Notes: generated from the letters alone by a model not told the origin. Numbered from the stretch's first letter, positions 15,934-25,312 are shown. The stretch is DNA of 64,000 nt from Mesorhizobium tianshanense (GCF_007830515.1 NZ_VLKT01000041.1:1-64000), one strand, 5' to 3'. Numbers and translations are program-made.

Positions 15934-17448
15934 ATGGCTGATCAGGCACTCGATGGCGCCGCGTCACGGCCGCTGCTGTCGCTCCGCAACATCAACATGA
16001 CGTTTGGCGGCGTGAAGGCGCTGAAGAATGTGAGTTTTGAGGTGCTGCCGGGCGAGGTGCATTGTCTCGCCGGCGAGAACGGCTCTGGCAAGAGCACGCT
16101 GATCAAGGTCATTACGGGCGTATATAAGCCCGAGGCGGGCGCAATGATCGACTATGATGGCCAAAGCTATTCCCAAATGTCGCCGGTAACGGCGCAGGCC
16201 GGCGGGATTCAGGTCATCTGGCAGGACCTCGCCCTGTTTCCCGAGATGACCGTTGCCGAGAACATCGCATTCCAGACTGTCATCGGCCGCTGGCCGCGGC
16301 TGGTGAACTATGCCGAAATGCGCCGTGTCGCGACCAGCGCCTTGCAACGCCTTGGTGTTACCCTCGATGTCGATCTTGCACTCCACCATTTTCCCATCGC
16401 GCAGCGGCAGATCGTAGCAATCGCGCGCGCCCTCGTCGGCGAGGCGAAGCTCGTCTTCATGGACGAGCCGACCGCGTCGCTCACCCAATCCGAAACCGAC
16501 TATCTGCTCGACATTGTGCGCAATCTGTCGGCGTCGGGCGTCGCCGTTGTGTTCGTCAGTCATCGCCTGGCGGAGGTGCTCGAAATCTCCAGCCGCGTGA
16601 CCGTGCTGCGCGACGGTGGCCTGGTTGGCGTCTATCCAACCAAAGGCCTGACCCAATCGCGCATCACCGAGCTGATGACCGGCAAGACCTTCGACCATTC
16701 CGTCCTGCGCCGCGACTTGGCCAAGAGCCCGGTCGTGCTTGAGGTTGAGGGGCTGTCGCGGCCCGGCGAATTCGAAGATGTGTCATTGACGGTCAGGCGC
16801 GGTGAGACGCTCGGCATCACCGGACTGCTCGGGGCAGGGCGCACCGAGTTGGCGCTGACATTGTTTGGCATGCGCAAGCCGAAATCGGGCTCTATCGTCC
16901 TCAATGGCAATCTCGTTCGCTTCGGTTCCAACCGTGACGCGGTCGCCGCCGGCGTCGCCTATCTTTCGGAAGACCGGCTGTCGCTCGGTCTCATTCAGCC
17001 CCAGGCAATCGCCGACAACATGGTCATCGCCTCGCTGGACAAGATTCTTGCGGGCGGCTTCATTTCGAGCGATCGCAAGCGATCTCTGGTCAATGGCTGG
17101 ATAAGGGATCTCGGCATCAGGATTGGAAGGCAGGACGACGCGATCTCGACCCTGTCGGGGGGGAATCAGCAACGTGTCGCCATTGCAAAATGGCTGGCGA
17201 CCGATCCGAGGCTGCTTATCCTCGACGCACCGACGGTCGGCGTCGACGTCGGCGCACGCGCCGGCATTTTCGATATTGTTTCCAAGCTGGCCGACAGCGG
17301 CCTGGCGATTATCCTGATCTCGGACGAGGTGCCTGAAGTCTATTATAACGCGGACCGTGTGCTGCACATGGCTCAGGGGCGCATTGTCGGCCAATATGCG
17401 CCGGGCGCTGCGACCCTCCAGGCGATCGAGGAGGCGGTCTATGCGTAG
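15934..17448 (+). CDS. Sugar ABC transporter ATP-binding protein, duplicated
   Basis: A 504-aa protein with two fused ABC domains. The first has Walker A GENGSGKST and a degenerate signature (PIAQRQIVAIARAL). The second has a divergent Walker A (GLLGAGRTEL) and signature LSGGNQQRVAIAKWL. This asymmetric pattern is typical of RbsA/RhaT/XylG-type sugar ATPases. The ATG at 15934 is preferred over a TTG 21 bases upstream. The gene overlaps the next permease by eight bases. Confidence 0.9.
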   Translation: MADQALDGAASRPLLSLRNINMTFGGVKALKNVSFEVLPGEVHCLAGENGSGKSTLIKVITGVYKPEAGAMIDYDGQSYSQMSPVTAQAGGIQVIWQDLALFPEMTVAENIAFQTVIGRWPRLVNYAEMRRVATSALQRLGVTLDVDLALHHFPIAQRQIVAIARALVGEAKLVFMDEPTASLTQSETDYLLDIVRNLSASGVAVVFVSHRLAEVLEISSRVTVLRDGGLVGVYPTKGLTQSRITELMTGKTFDHSVLRRDLAKSPVVLEVEGLSRPGEFEDVSLTVRRGETLGITGLLGAGRTELALTLFGMRKPKSGSIVLNGNLVRFGSNRDAVAAGVAYLSEDRLSLGLIQPQAIADNMVIASLDKILAGGFISSDRKRSLVNGWIRDLGIRIGRQDDAISTLSGGNQQRVAIAKWLATDPRLLILDAPTVGVDVGARAGIFDIVSKLADSGLAIILISDEVPEVYYNADRVLHMAQGRIVGQYAPGAATLQAIEEAVYA

Positions 17449-18442
17449 GTTTGTCCGCTCCCACGCAACGGAACTGGCCTTGCTCGCCGTTATCGCAGTC
17501 ATCTGCGTCTTCCTCTCGTTTGCGTCACAGCGGTTCTTCACCCTCGGCAACGCGTTCGACCTTCTCAACACCAGCTCGGTCAACATCATCTTCGCCGTCG
17601 GCCTGCTCGTCGTGCTGATTGCCGGCGGCATTGACATCTCCTTCGCGGTTGCCGCCTCCGTTGTGCAATATCTGACGGCAACCGTTCTCGGCTGGATCGG
17701 TGGCGGGAATTGGACTGTCGGCCTCATCATCGCTGGCGCATTGGGCGTCGCGTTGGGCTGCATCAACGCCTTGCTGATCCACAGGTTCAGGATCATCTCG
17801 ATCGTCGCCACGATTTCGACCTTCAACATTTTCTTCGGCTTGCTGATGTTCTTCACAGGCGGCGTGTCGATCTACAATCTGCCGGACTGGCTCACGACCC
17901 GCGTCGTGCTGTTCGAGCGAGAGATGGCTGACGGCACCTGGGCGGAGATCACCCTGCCTGTGCTCATTATGGCCATATGCGTGTTCGCGACCTGGGCGTT
18001 GATCACGCGCACCACCACTGGTCGCCAACTCTACGCATTTGGCGACAATCCGGAGGGCGCGCGCCGCTTCGGCATCAACATCGGCGCCATGCAATTTATC
18101 GCCTTCGGCTGGCTTGGCCTGATGGCGGGCATCGCCGGTCTCGTCCAAGCGCATTACGCGCAGGAAGTGGTGCCGAACGCCCTTTATGGGCGCGAACTCG
18201 ACGTCCTGGCAGCCGTGGTCCTTGGCGGTGCGCGGCTTGGCGGCGGCAAAGGCAGCGTATTCGGCTGCATTCTGGGCGTTCTGTTGGTCTCGATCACCCA
18301 GAACGGACTCAATTTGATGGGTGTGTCGCCTTTCGCGTTCAAGATGATCGTCGGCGCCATCATTCTTGCCGCCATCACCCTATCGAACACCAGCATCGAA
18401 CGTCTGCTGCCGTTCCTGAAAAGCCGGCGGGCGCCGTCATGA
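17441..18442 (+). CDS. Sugar ABC transporter permease (RbsC/RhaP type)
   Basis: A 333-aa integral membrane protein with eight to ten hydrophobic segments and the family's conserved loop (VVLGGARLGGGKGSVFGCIL). The ATG lies inside the last codons of the ATPase gene. It forms one half of the membrane channel with the next gene, which overlaps it by ATGA. Confidence 0.9.
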   Translation: MRRFVRSHATELALLAVIAVICVFLSFASQRFFTLGNAFDLLNTSSVNIIFAVGLLVVLIAGGIDISFAVAASVVQYLTATVLGWIGGGNWTVGLIIAGALGVALGCINALLIHRFRIISIVATISTFNIFFGLLMFFTGGVSIYNLPDWLTTRVVLFEREMADGTWAEITLPVLIMAICVFATWALITRTTTGRQLYAFGDNPEGARRFGINIGAMQFIAFGWLGLMAGIAGLVQAHYAQEVVPNALYGRELDVLAAVVLGGARLGGGKGSVFGCILGVLLVSITQNGLNLMGVSPFAFKMIVGAIILAAITLSNTSIERLLPFLKSRRAPS

Positions 18443-19434
18443 CGGTTTGGATTGAACGCGCCCGCAACGCGCTCGGCCCCGAGCTGGCAGGTCCGCTTGC
18501 CGCGTTCGTGATGGTCATGATCGTGTTCGGCATTGCCGCGCCAAACTTTCTTTCCCGCGCTACCTTTGGATCCGTCGCCTTCCAGCTGCCGGAGCTCGGT
18601 CTGCTCACACTCGCCATGCTGCTGCCGATCCTGACTGGCGGCTTGAACCTGGCCATCACCTTCACCGCCAACATGGCCGGCCTGACGCTGGCCTGGGTAC
18701 TGCAAAGTCAGGGAGGCGTCGACGCGGGCATCGGCGCCTTTGTCCTTGGCTCGATCCTTGCCATCGCGGTCGGAGCACTGAGTGGACTGATCATGGGGCT
18801 CGTTATCGCCTACACCAAGGCTCACCCGATCCTGGTCTCGCTGTCGATGATGATCTTCCTGCGCGGTCTCGGTGAATTCCTGACGCGCGGCGGCGACGTG
18901 TCCGGCATTCCCGGCTTCCTCGCCCGGATCGGTTACGGTTCGATTCTTGGCATCCCGGTGCCGTTGCTCATTTTTGTCGCGTGCGTGCTGATCTGGCACA
19001 TCCTGCTGACGCGCATGAAGCTAGGCTTCAACACCTATATGATCGGCTCCAACATCGAGGCCACGCGCTATTCCGGTATCAATACGCGCAAGGTGCAGGT
19101 TCTGGTCTACACATTGTCCGGCGCGATGTGCGCAGTCGCCGGCATCATCATGCTGGCGCGCTTCAATTCGGTGCGTGTCGGCCACGGCGAATCTTACCTG
19201 CTGATCACCGTGCTTGCCTGCTTCCTCGGCGGGGTCAATCCGTTCGGCGGCTTCGGTCGGGTGATCCCCGTCTTCGTTGCGCTGGTCGTGCTCCAGCTTC
19301 TGTCCTCGGGGCTCAATCTGATGGGAGCCAACCAGCATCTTGCGACGGCGGTCTGGGGCATCCTGATGATCACGGTGATGATCCTGCGCTGGCTTGCCGG
19401 GCGCCTCAAATTCCTAAACACAAACAGAAGGTGA
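18439..19434 (+). CDS. Sugar ABC transporter permease (RbsC/RhaQ type)
   Basis: A 331-aa paralogue of the preceding permease (LLTLAMLLPILTGGLNLAIT, ITVLACFLGGVNPFGGFGRV). Two different permeases per importer is the rhamnose/AI-2 arrangement rather than the single-permease ribose one. The start overlaps the upstream stop (ATGA), indicating translational coupling. Confidence 0.9.
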   Translation: MTVWIERARNALGPELAGPLAAFVMVMIVFGIAAPNFLSRATFGSVAFQLPELGLLTLAMLLPILTGGLNLAITFTANMAGLTLAWVLQSQGGVDAGIGAFVLGSILAIAVGALSGLIMGLVIAYTKAHPILVSLSMMIFLRGLGEFLTRGGDVSGIPGFLARIGYGSILGIPVPLLIFVACVLIWHILLTRMKLGFNTYMIGSNIEATRYSGINTRKVQVLVYTLSGAMCAVAGIIMLARFNSVRVGHGESYLLITVLACFLGGVNPFGGFGRVIPVFVALVVLQLLSSGLNLMGANQHLATAVWGILMITVMILRWLAGRLKFLNTNRR

Positions 19435-19439
19435 GTTAG

Positions 19440-20288
19440 ATGCATGGTTTTGGAGTCCACACCTCGATGTGGACGATGAACTGGGACCGGGCCGGTGCCG
19501 AGAAGGCGATTGCGGCTTCCGTCAAATACGGGATGGACTTTATCGAGATCGCGCTTCTGAATGCGCCGGCGGTCGATGCCGCGCATACCCGCGCCTTGCT
19601 CGAAAAGCACAATCTTCCTGCCGTTTGCTCGCTTGGCCTGCCGGAGCGCGCCTGGGCCTCGGTGCGGCCGGATGCCGCCATCGAACATCTCGAAGTGGCC
19701 ATCGACAAGACGGCGGAAATGGGCGCGCTGGCGCTTTCCGGCGTGATTTTCGGTGGTATCGGCGAACGCACCGGCGTGCCACCGACCGAGAAGGAATACG
19801 ACAACATCGCGCATGTGCTGACGGTCGCCGCCAAGCACGCCAAGAAGCGCGGCATAGAACTTGGAATAGAGGCCGTGAACCGCTACGAGAATCATTTGAT
19901 CAACACCGGCGCGCAGGCCGTGTGGATGGTCGAAAAGGTCGGGGCCGACAACATCTTTGTTCATCTCGACACCTATCACATGAACATCGAGGAGAAGGGG
20001 GCGGCCAATGGCATTCTGGCCGCCCGCGACCATCTGAAGTATATTCACTTGTCTGAGAGCGATCGCGGCACACCTGGCACCGGCAACTGCCCCTGGGACG
20101 AGATCTACGCGACGCTGGCGGCGATCGGCTTCACCGGCGGACTTGCCATGGAAAGCTTCATCAACATGCCGCCGGAAGTCTCCTACGGCCTCTCAGTCTG
20201 GCGGCCAGTCGCAAAGGACGAGGCCGAAGTGATGGGCAATGGCTTGCCGTTCCTGCGCAACAAGGCTCGCCAATACGGTCTGATCTGA
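19440..20288 (+). CDS. Sugar 3-epimerase, D-tagatose/D-psicose epimerase family
   Basis: This 282-aa TIM-barrel protein matches ketose 3-epimerases in length and metal-site pattern: a glutamate in GIEAVNRYENH, Asp and His in HLDTYHMNIEE, His in YIHLSESDRGTPG and the catalytic glutamate in GLAMESFIN. These enzymes invert C3 of free ketoses such as tagatose, psicose or ribulose. It begins five bases after the permease gene and is followed by a kinase, so it probably converts the imported ketose, or the keto form of it, into the kinase substrate. The exact sugar cannot be read from sequence. Confidence 0.85.
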   Translation: MHGFGVHTSMWTMNWDRAGAEKAIAASVKYGMDFIEIALLNAPAVDAAHTRALLEKHNLPAVCSLGLPERAWASVRPDAAIEHLEVAIDKTAEMGALALSGVIFGGIGERTGVPPTEKEYDNIAHVLTVAAKHAKKRGIELGIEAVNRYENHLINTGAQAVWMVEKVGADNIFVHLDTYHMNIEEKGAANGILAARDHLKYIHLSESDRGTPGTGNCPWDEIYATLAAIGFTGGLAMESFINMPPEVSYGLSVWRPVAKDEAEVMGNGLPFLRNKARQYGLI

Positions 20289-20292
20289 CACA

Positions 20293-21759
20293 ATGGATGA
20301 CGGGCAGAAGGTCAACGGCGCGAGGATCGCCGTCCTCGATGTCGGCAAGACCAACATAAAGCTTTCCGCGATGACGTGCGACGGCATTTTCGTGGAAAGC
20401 CTCTCGGTCCGCAACGAAGTGCGCTCCGGCCCACCTTGGCAGCATCACGATCTCGATGGCATTGGCGACTGGCTGTTCGGTTCGCTCGCCACGTTGTGCC
20501 GACACCATCCGCTGGAAAAAGTGGTTGGCACCGGACATGGCTCTGCGGGCGTTCTGGTCAACGCGGATCCCGACGATACTTCCGCTTTGCCGATGATTGA
20601 TTATGAACAGGATCTGCCGCCTGCAATTCGCGATGGCTACGTGCCGCTTTCGGGCGATTTCTTCGATCGTGGCAGCACCATCATGCTGAAGGCCGCCCAC
20701 CAGGCGCGCCAGCTGTACTGGATGCAGCAGGTTGATCCCGAACGCGTCGCTCAGGCCCGTTGGTATCTGGGCTTGCCCCAATATTGGGCCTGGCGGCTGT
20801 CGGGCGTGCCATCGGCCGAAACGACGGTCCTGTCGGCGCAGTCACATCTGTGGAACAACGTGCGCAAGAAGTGGGCGCCCATTGTGGCGGGGCAGGGATG
20901 GAAGCGCCTCATGCCACCGGTCCGTTCAGCCTGGGAGACGCTGGGGCCAATCCGCAAGGATCTGGCGCGCCGGCACGGCATACCGGAAAGACTGTCCGTT
21001 CTGACCGGCGGCCACGACAGCAGCCTCAACCTCTACCGCTACCAGGCGGCAGGCATGCCCGATGCCTGTGTGATCTCTACCGGAACCTGGATCGTTGGAA
21101 TGTGCGCGGCGACACCGCTCCACCAACTCGATGAAAATCGCGCAATGGTGTTGAACAGCGACGTGGCAGGACGCCCTGTCGGCGGCGTCCTGACGATGGG
21201 CGGACGAGAGTTCAGCCATGTGGCGGGGCAGGGGCAGGAAGGCAATGCGGCCGACGGCGCGCTGGTCAGCTTGTTGATTGAGCGGGGCACTTTCGCACTG
21301 CCGTCGTTCGGCGACGATGACGGCCTCTTTCCCGGCAGCGCCGGGCTCGGCCGGTTTGAAGGGCCGCCTGCAGAAACCCCTGCGCAGCGCAAGGCGCTCG
21401 CGGTGCTCTATGCTGCGCTGCTGACGTGGGAATGTATCGATGCGCTGAACGAAAACGGGCTGGTTGCATTGGATGGCACCTTCCTGCGGGACCCGCTCTA
21501 CGCCACGCTGGTTGCCGCGCTGCGGCCAACCGCCGAAACGGTCTACAACCTCGACTCCTATGGTACCGCTTCGGGTGCGGCGTTACTTGGCGAACATGAA
21601 ACTCGTCACACCCCGGCTCCGATCGCGCTCAGCCTGCCGGCCCCCTTCGCTGGCGATCGTGAGGCGCTGAGGGCCTATGCACGGCGGTGGCGCGAACTGG
21701 CAAACAGACACGTTCTTGCGAAGACAAGACCAGCAAAAGGACCGACCGATGACCGATGA
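20293..21759 (+). CDS. FGGY-family carbohydrate kinase (fuculokinase-like)
   Basis: A 488-aa kinase of the FGGY/actin-like ATPase fold, with the N-terminal phosphate loop VLDVGKTNIKL, the mid-protein TGGHDSSLNLYRYQ, an ISTGTWIVG adenosine-site segment and a C-terminal helix region. It probably phosphorylates a ketose at C1, which prepares it for the class II aldolase encoded next. The gene overlaps the aldolase start by 11 bases. L-fuculose/L-rhamnulose-type substrates are the closest families. The substrate remains open. Confidence 0.85.
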   Translation: MDDGQKVNGARIAVLDVGKTNIKLSAMTCDGIFVESLSVRNEVRSGPPWQHHDLDGIGDWLFGSLATLCRHHPLEKVVGTGHGSAGVLVNADPDDTSALPMIDYEQDLPPAIRDGYVPLSGDFFDRGSTIMLKAAHQARQLYWMQQVDPERVAQARWYLGLPQYWAWRLSGVPSAETTVLSAQSHLWNNVRKKWAPIVAGQGWKRLMPPVRSAWETLGPIRKDLARRHGIPERLSVLTGGHDSSLNLYRYQAAGMPDACVISTGTWIVGMCAATPLHQLDENRAMVLNSDVAGRPVGGVLTMGGREFSHVAGQGQEGNAADGALVSLLIERGTFALPSFGDDDGLFPGSAGLGRFEGPPAETPAQRKALAVLYAALLTWECIDALNENGLVALDGTFLRDPLYATLVAALRPTAETVYNLDSYGTASGAALLGEHETRHTPAPIALSLPAPFAGDREALRAYARRWRELANRHVLAKTRPAKGPTDDR

Positions 21760-22441
21760 CAATGCTCTGCGCCGCGAGATGGTGGATATTTGCCGGCGGA
21801 TGAACTCCAGCGGCATCAACCAGGGCAATGCCGGAAACCTGTCGGTGCGCTCCAGCGACGGTTTCCTGATCACGCCCTCATCGCTGCCCTACGAAACGAT
21901 GACGCCCGAGGACATCGTCGAGATGAGCTTTGATGGCACCTATGTCGGCCGAAGACCCTCCTCGGAGTGGCGCTTCCACCGTGACATTTTGAGGGAGCGG
22001 CAGGAGATCAACGTCGTACTGCATTGCCACTCGCTCTACGCCACGACGCTGGCCTGCCACCATAAGACGATCCCGAGCTTCCACTATATGACAGGAGTGG
22101 CGGGCGGTACGACCATCCGCTGCGCGCGCTACGCGACCTTTGGCACGCAGGCCCTGTCCGACAATGCCTTGGTTGCGCTCAAGGACCGCTTCGCCTGCCT
22201 GCTCGGCCAGCACGGCCAGATTTCGCTCGGCAAGACGCCGGAAGCAGCGTTATGGCTGGCGATCGAGGTCGAAACCCTGTCTCGCATGTACGTCCAGGCG
22301 CTTACCCTTGGCGAGCCGCCGGTCCTTTCCGACGAGGAGATGGCGCGGGTGATCGAGCGGATGCAGAAGATGAGTTATGGCCAGGCGCCGGATCCAGAGG
22401 GGACGAACGATCTGGCGCGGCCGCGCGGCGCTGCGGCCTAG
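21749..22441 (+). CDS. Class II aldolase (FucA/AraD family)
   Basis: This 230-aa protein has the zinc-binding HCHS pair, a further His in GQHGQISLG, and a catalytic Glu in SSEWRFHRDI. FucA-type enzymes cleave a ketose 1-phosphate into dihydroxyacetone phosphate and an aldehyde. Translation is taken from ATG 21749, which sits inside the kinase gene. An earlier frame start has no similarity. It is the last gene of the operon and completes an import, epimerise, phosphorylate and cleave route. Confidence 0.85.
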   Translation: MTDDNALRREMVDICRRMNSSGINQGNAGNLSVRSSDGFLITPSSLPYETMTPEDIVEMSFDGTYVGRRPSSEWRFHRDILRERQEINVVLHCHSLYATTLACHHKTIPSFHYMTGVAGGTTIRCARYATFGTQALSDNALVALKDRFACLLGQHGQISLGKTPEAALWLAIEVETLSRMYVQALTLGEPPVLSDEEMARVIERMQKMSYGQAPDPEGTNDLARPRGAAA

Positions 22442-22573
22442 ACACCGCAGTGGGCGGGCGCTGCTTGAGCTATCCTCACCCGGGATATTAAAACAGTTCA
22501 GTATCAATTGGTTAGGCAAGCTTCCTCAGAGCTATGTTAAAATGACTAGGTCGACCGTGAACAATCTTGACCG

Positions 22574-22830
22574 CTAAGCGGCAAGCTGCTTCGGCCGGTT
22601 CAGGAACGCGGCGATCAAGAGCCACAAAAACGCCTTCAGCCTTGAGCAAGAGGGAGAAGTTGTAGCCGGCTGCGGCCAGGATGGCGTTGATCGCATCGCC
22701 TTGGGTGTGAGCGAGGTAATTGCGGCCCATTCTGTGTTCGTTCTTGATGTGGCCGATCGCCGTCTCGACGGCCGATCGCCGCCGCATCTAGCGCTTGACG
22801 GCCGGTGTCACGCGGCGCTTCTGACGGGCG
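22574..22830 (-). pseudogene. IS5-family transposase C-terminal remnant
   Basis: The minus strand encodes the conserved C-terminus of IS5-type transposases (RRRSAVETAIGHIKNEHRMG, RNYLAHTQGDAINAILAAAG) but the frame is broken. A stop codon separates KRRVTPAVKR from MRRRSAVE, and a shift separates YNFSLLL from the normal terminal IAAFLNRPKQLAA. The N-terminal two thirds are absent. It is a fossil insertion sequence between the aldolase operon and the RES toxin-antitoxin pair. Confidence 0.75.
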
Positions 22831-22976
22831 GTCGTTGTCGGCGGGCTCGGGCTTGGCTACACGGCCGTCGCCGCGCTCCAGAATCTGAACGTGCGCTCGA
22901 TGGCCCCTGCATAGTGATAGGTTGACGTTGGCAATAGAGCATCCATATACTCCCCAAGACAACCAACGAGGTTTTT

Positions 22977-23582
22977 ATGGTCCGCACCGCGCCAAACCCG
23001 AGCAGCACACGTTCTGATTCCCTGCAGGCAGCCTTTCTTCGTCGCGCAACGTCGGCGCTCGAGCGCATGGCAGCCACTGCTTCGCCGAAGACCCTATCCG
23101 ACGCCTTGGCTGCCCCAACCGACGCGGGTTCTCTCGCATGGCTCCTCAGTCGGTCCGAGGTTGTCGGTCCGGCCGTCATCGAGCTCGACCCACTCGTTCC
23201 CGCCTTGGCAAGGAACCTCGAACACCGCAAGCGGCTGATTGAGCGCGCTGGCGGCACTTTGTCGGCCGAGGATACAGGTCGACTTCTCGGCATCTCGCGT
23301 CAAGCTGTCGACAAGCGCCGGCGGGCCGGAGCGTTGCTTGCTGTTCGCGAGGGAAGCGACTGGCGCTATCCCGCCTGTCAATTCGGTGAGACGGACGTCG
23401 TCGCCGGTATCGCGGATGTCATTCGAGCCTACGCTTCGGCCGGGCCGTGGGTGGCGCTCGATTTCCTGCTCGCGCCCGACTCGGCGCTTGGAGGGCGATC
23501 GGCCCTTGAAGCGCTGAAGTCCGGCGATCGAGACTCGGTCCTGCGCCTCCTTCGCAGTGAGGCGCAGGACGGGTTTGCATGA
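22977..23582 (+). CDS. Antitoxin of RES/Xre system, Xre-MbcA-ParS type
   Basis: A 201-aa protein with a central helix-turn-helix (LSAEDTGRLLGISRQAVDKR) followed by a C-terminal toxin-binding domain of MbcA/ParS/Xre type (LLAPDSALGGRSALEALKSG). The stop overlaps the start of a RES-domain gene by ATGA. In known RES-Xre modules the antitoxin blocks the NAD+-degrading toxin and represses the operon. The N-terminal 60 residues (arginine- and alanine-rich) are longer than in minimal antitoxins. Confidence 0.8.
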   Translation: MVRTAPNPSSTRSDSLQAAFLRRATSALERMAATASPKTLSDALAAPTDAGSLAWLLSRSEVVGPAVIELDPLVPALARNLEHRKRLIERAGGTLSAEDTGRLLGISRQAVDKRRRAGALLAVREGSDWRYPACQFGETDVVAGIADVIRAYASAGPWVALDFLLAPDSALGGRSALEALKSGDRDSVLRLLRSEAQDGFA

Positions 23583-24214
23583 GGTTGAGGAAACGGGCCG
23601 CGCCCCGCGGTCCATCCGGGCTTGCGCCACCTCCTCCCGAATGGCTCGCTGACATATCGCTGCCGATCGACGAGATACAGGTGTTGCACCGTGTCCACCG
23701 TTCGTCGCTCGACCCGATCTTCTTCGGCCCGGGGCCCAACGTGCCGCCGACGAACCGCTTTGACAGTGCCAGCGGACGGTTCGGAGTCCTTTATGCCGGT
23801 CTCACCCTTCGCGGCGCCCTGGCCGAAACCCTCGTGCGCAATCCGCAACGTCTCATGGTGGCCATGACCGATATCGTTGGGCGCTCCGTATCCGGGCTTG
23901 TCTCTGACCGTTCCTTGCGCATTGTACGCCTGTATGGAGCGGGACTGCAGACGGTCGGGACGGATAACTCGATTTCGACCGGACCCTATGAGCCTTGCGG
24001 CCTCTGGTCGGACGCCCTATGGGATCACCCAGACCGTCCGGATGGATTAGCCTACCAGTCGCGCCATGACTCAAGCGAGATCTGTCTCGCCATCTTTGAA
24101 AAGGCCGACGTCCGTCCTAAAGCTAAAGGAACTCACGCGTTGTCCAGCATGCTTGGAGACGTGGCCGCAGTGCTCGACAGCTACGGCAAATCCGTCTCCC
24201 CGCCCCTCGAATAA
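23579..24214 (+). CDS. RES-domain toxin (NAD+-degrading)
   Basis: The 211-aa protein contains the RES domain: an arginine near the start of the fold (VLHRVHRSSLDPIFFGPG), the family glutamate and Ser region (RFGVLYAGLTLRGALAETLV) and the second conserved Arg/Glu part. Characterised RES toxins deplete NAD+ by phosphorolysis or hydrolysis. It is translationally coupled to the antitoxin. The domain appears complete. Confidence 0.85.
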   Translation: MRLRKRAAPRGPSGLAPPPPEWLADISLPIDEIQVLHRVHRSSLDPIFFGPGPNVPPTNRFDSASGRFGVLYAGLTLRGALAETLVRNPQRLMVAMTDIVGRSVSGLVSDRSLRIVRLYGAGLQTVGTDNSISTGPYEPCGLWSDALWDHPDRPDGLAYQSRHDSSEICLAIFEKADVRPKAKGTHALSSMLGDVAAVLDSYGKSVSPPLE

Positions 24215-24342
24215 TTCGATGCCCAGCCGCACGTTGATTCCGCAGGCACAGATCGCGGGCATCTCGCTTTGGCGCATCGCCTGAGGCCAACCTGCACATG
24301 GTCTGTGTCGAGGGGAGCTGCCACGCCTCCCCACCACGATAG

Positions 24343-24528
24343 ACGAGGTGGTGGGAGGACAAGCTCGATGAGAACCATCGGTTGGAGCCGGTCATCGCGC
24401 AGGCGCAGTTCCAGGCCAGGAGCGCCCATGTGAAGCTCGAGACGCATGTCGTTGCGGGCCATGCGGTGCCTGCCATCATCGACTTCGTCGAGCGCGAAGG
24501 ATTCGACCCGAACATCGGCCAGCCATGA
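24343..24528 (+). pseudogene. Universal stress protein fragment
   Basis: Sixty-one codons resemble the middle of a UspA-type protein (ENHRLEPVIAQAQFQARSAH, AGHAVPAIIDFVEREGFD). The sequence stops exactly where the ATP-binding GxxGH/GS(T) motif should begin and runs into transposase sequence on the opposite strand. There is no start codon. I read it as the remnant of a gene cut by a transposon. Confidence 0.5.
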
Positions 24529-24825
24529 TCGATTTTGCGCGCGGCGAGCCAGGCCCCTTCGGGCACAATGCCTGCGCGAGGCAAAACGCAATGGACAGAG
24601 CCGATGGCCTCTCGAGGGTAAGGCAGACGCCAAGGATGCAGCGCGACGCCACATCGGTGACGATCCTCAGGTACGCTCGGCCGACGAATGTCCCTCCGCC
24701 CTCGATCACCGCCACGAAATTGATGTCGGTGGGCGTATGATCGATCTGGCAGATATCGAGCGGGCGCACGGCGTGGATGTAGCCCGGTCGAGGTTTGAGC
24801 CGCTGTAGATGCCTTGGTTTGCTGA
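24520..24825 (-). pseudogene. Mu/TnsB-type transposase catalytic-domain remnant
   Basis: The minus strand shows an integrase-core fragment (RPLDICQIDHTPTDINFVAV, GRAYLRIVTDVASRCILGVC) ending at IDHGWPMFG after a frameshift around CPKGPGSP/PEGAWLAARK. The QIDHTPTDI block with the first catalytic Asp is characteristic of TniA/TnsB/Mu-like transposases. Both ends are missing, so this is debris. It abuts the Usp fragment at about 24520. Confidence 0.6.
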
Positions 24826-25066
24826 CCGCTTCCTGGCGATCTCCTTCGGCGAGAACAGTATCGGGATGCGACGGTCAGGTAGGAGGGCTCACACCGGCCG
24901 CGCTCCTCCGTTCCTCCCGGAGCGGGCGCAGGTTTTCGGGTGAAATCGTTAGCGGGAAATCATGCCCATCTTAACGCCCAATCCTAACGAGCACATGACG
25001 TTCCGAGCATTTGAAAATCGAGAAGTAAAAGCGACACTTGTCTTCAGGTGTGAGCCCGTTGTCCAG

Positions 25067-25312
25067 TTATCCCCCAACAAGACGCGGCAGTAGGAAGATT
25101 TCCGCGCCTTGTGGCAATTCCTTCGACCAGGTGTCACGATAGATCGTCCCGTCGATGGCGACTGCGATGCCGCGGTTGATATAGGGCTCGAGGCCGGGAT
25201 ACTGCTCAGCCAGCTTCCTGAACAGCTCCCGAATATCCTTGGCCTCGATCTCGATCTTGCTCTTGCCTCCGGCGGCCGCGCCGAGCGATCCCCAGAGCGT
25301 GACTTCGACCAT
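25067..25312 (-). CDS. MoaD/ThiS-like small beta-grasp protein
   Basis: An 81-aa protein with MoaD/ThiS character: a beta-grasp pattern (VTLWGSL...ELFRKLAEQYPGLEPYI, VAIDGTIYRDTWSKELPQGA, EIFLLPRLVGG) and the C-terminal Gly-Gly that becomes a thiocarboxylate in sulfur carriers. The ATG overlaps the stop of the molybdenum subunit gene (TGATG), so it belongs to that operon. It may donate sulfur for maturation of the enzyme's molybdenum cofactor or have a dedicated role. No MoaE partner is adjacent. Confidence 0.75.
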   Translation of the reverse strand: MVEVTLWGSLGAAAGGKSKIEIEAKDIRELFRKLAEQYPGLEPYINRGIAVAIDGTIYRDTWSKELPQGAEIFLLPRLVGG

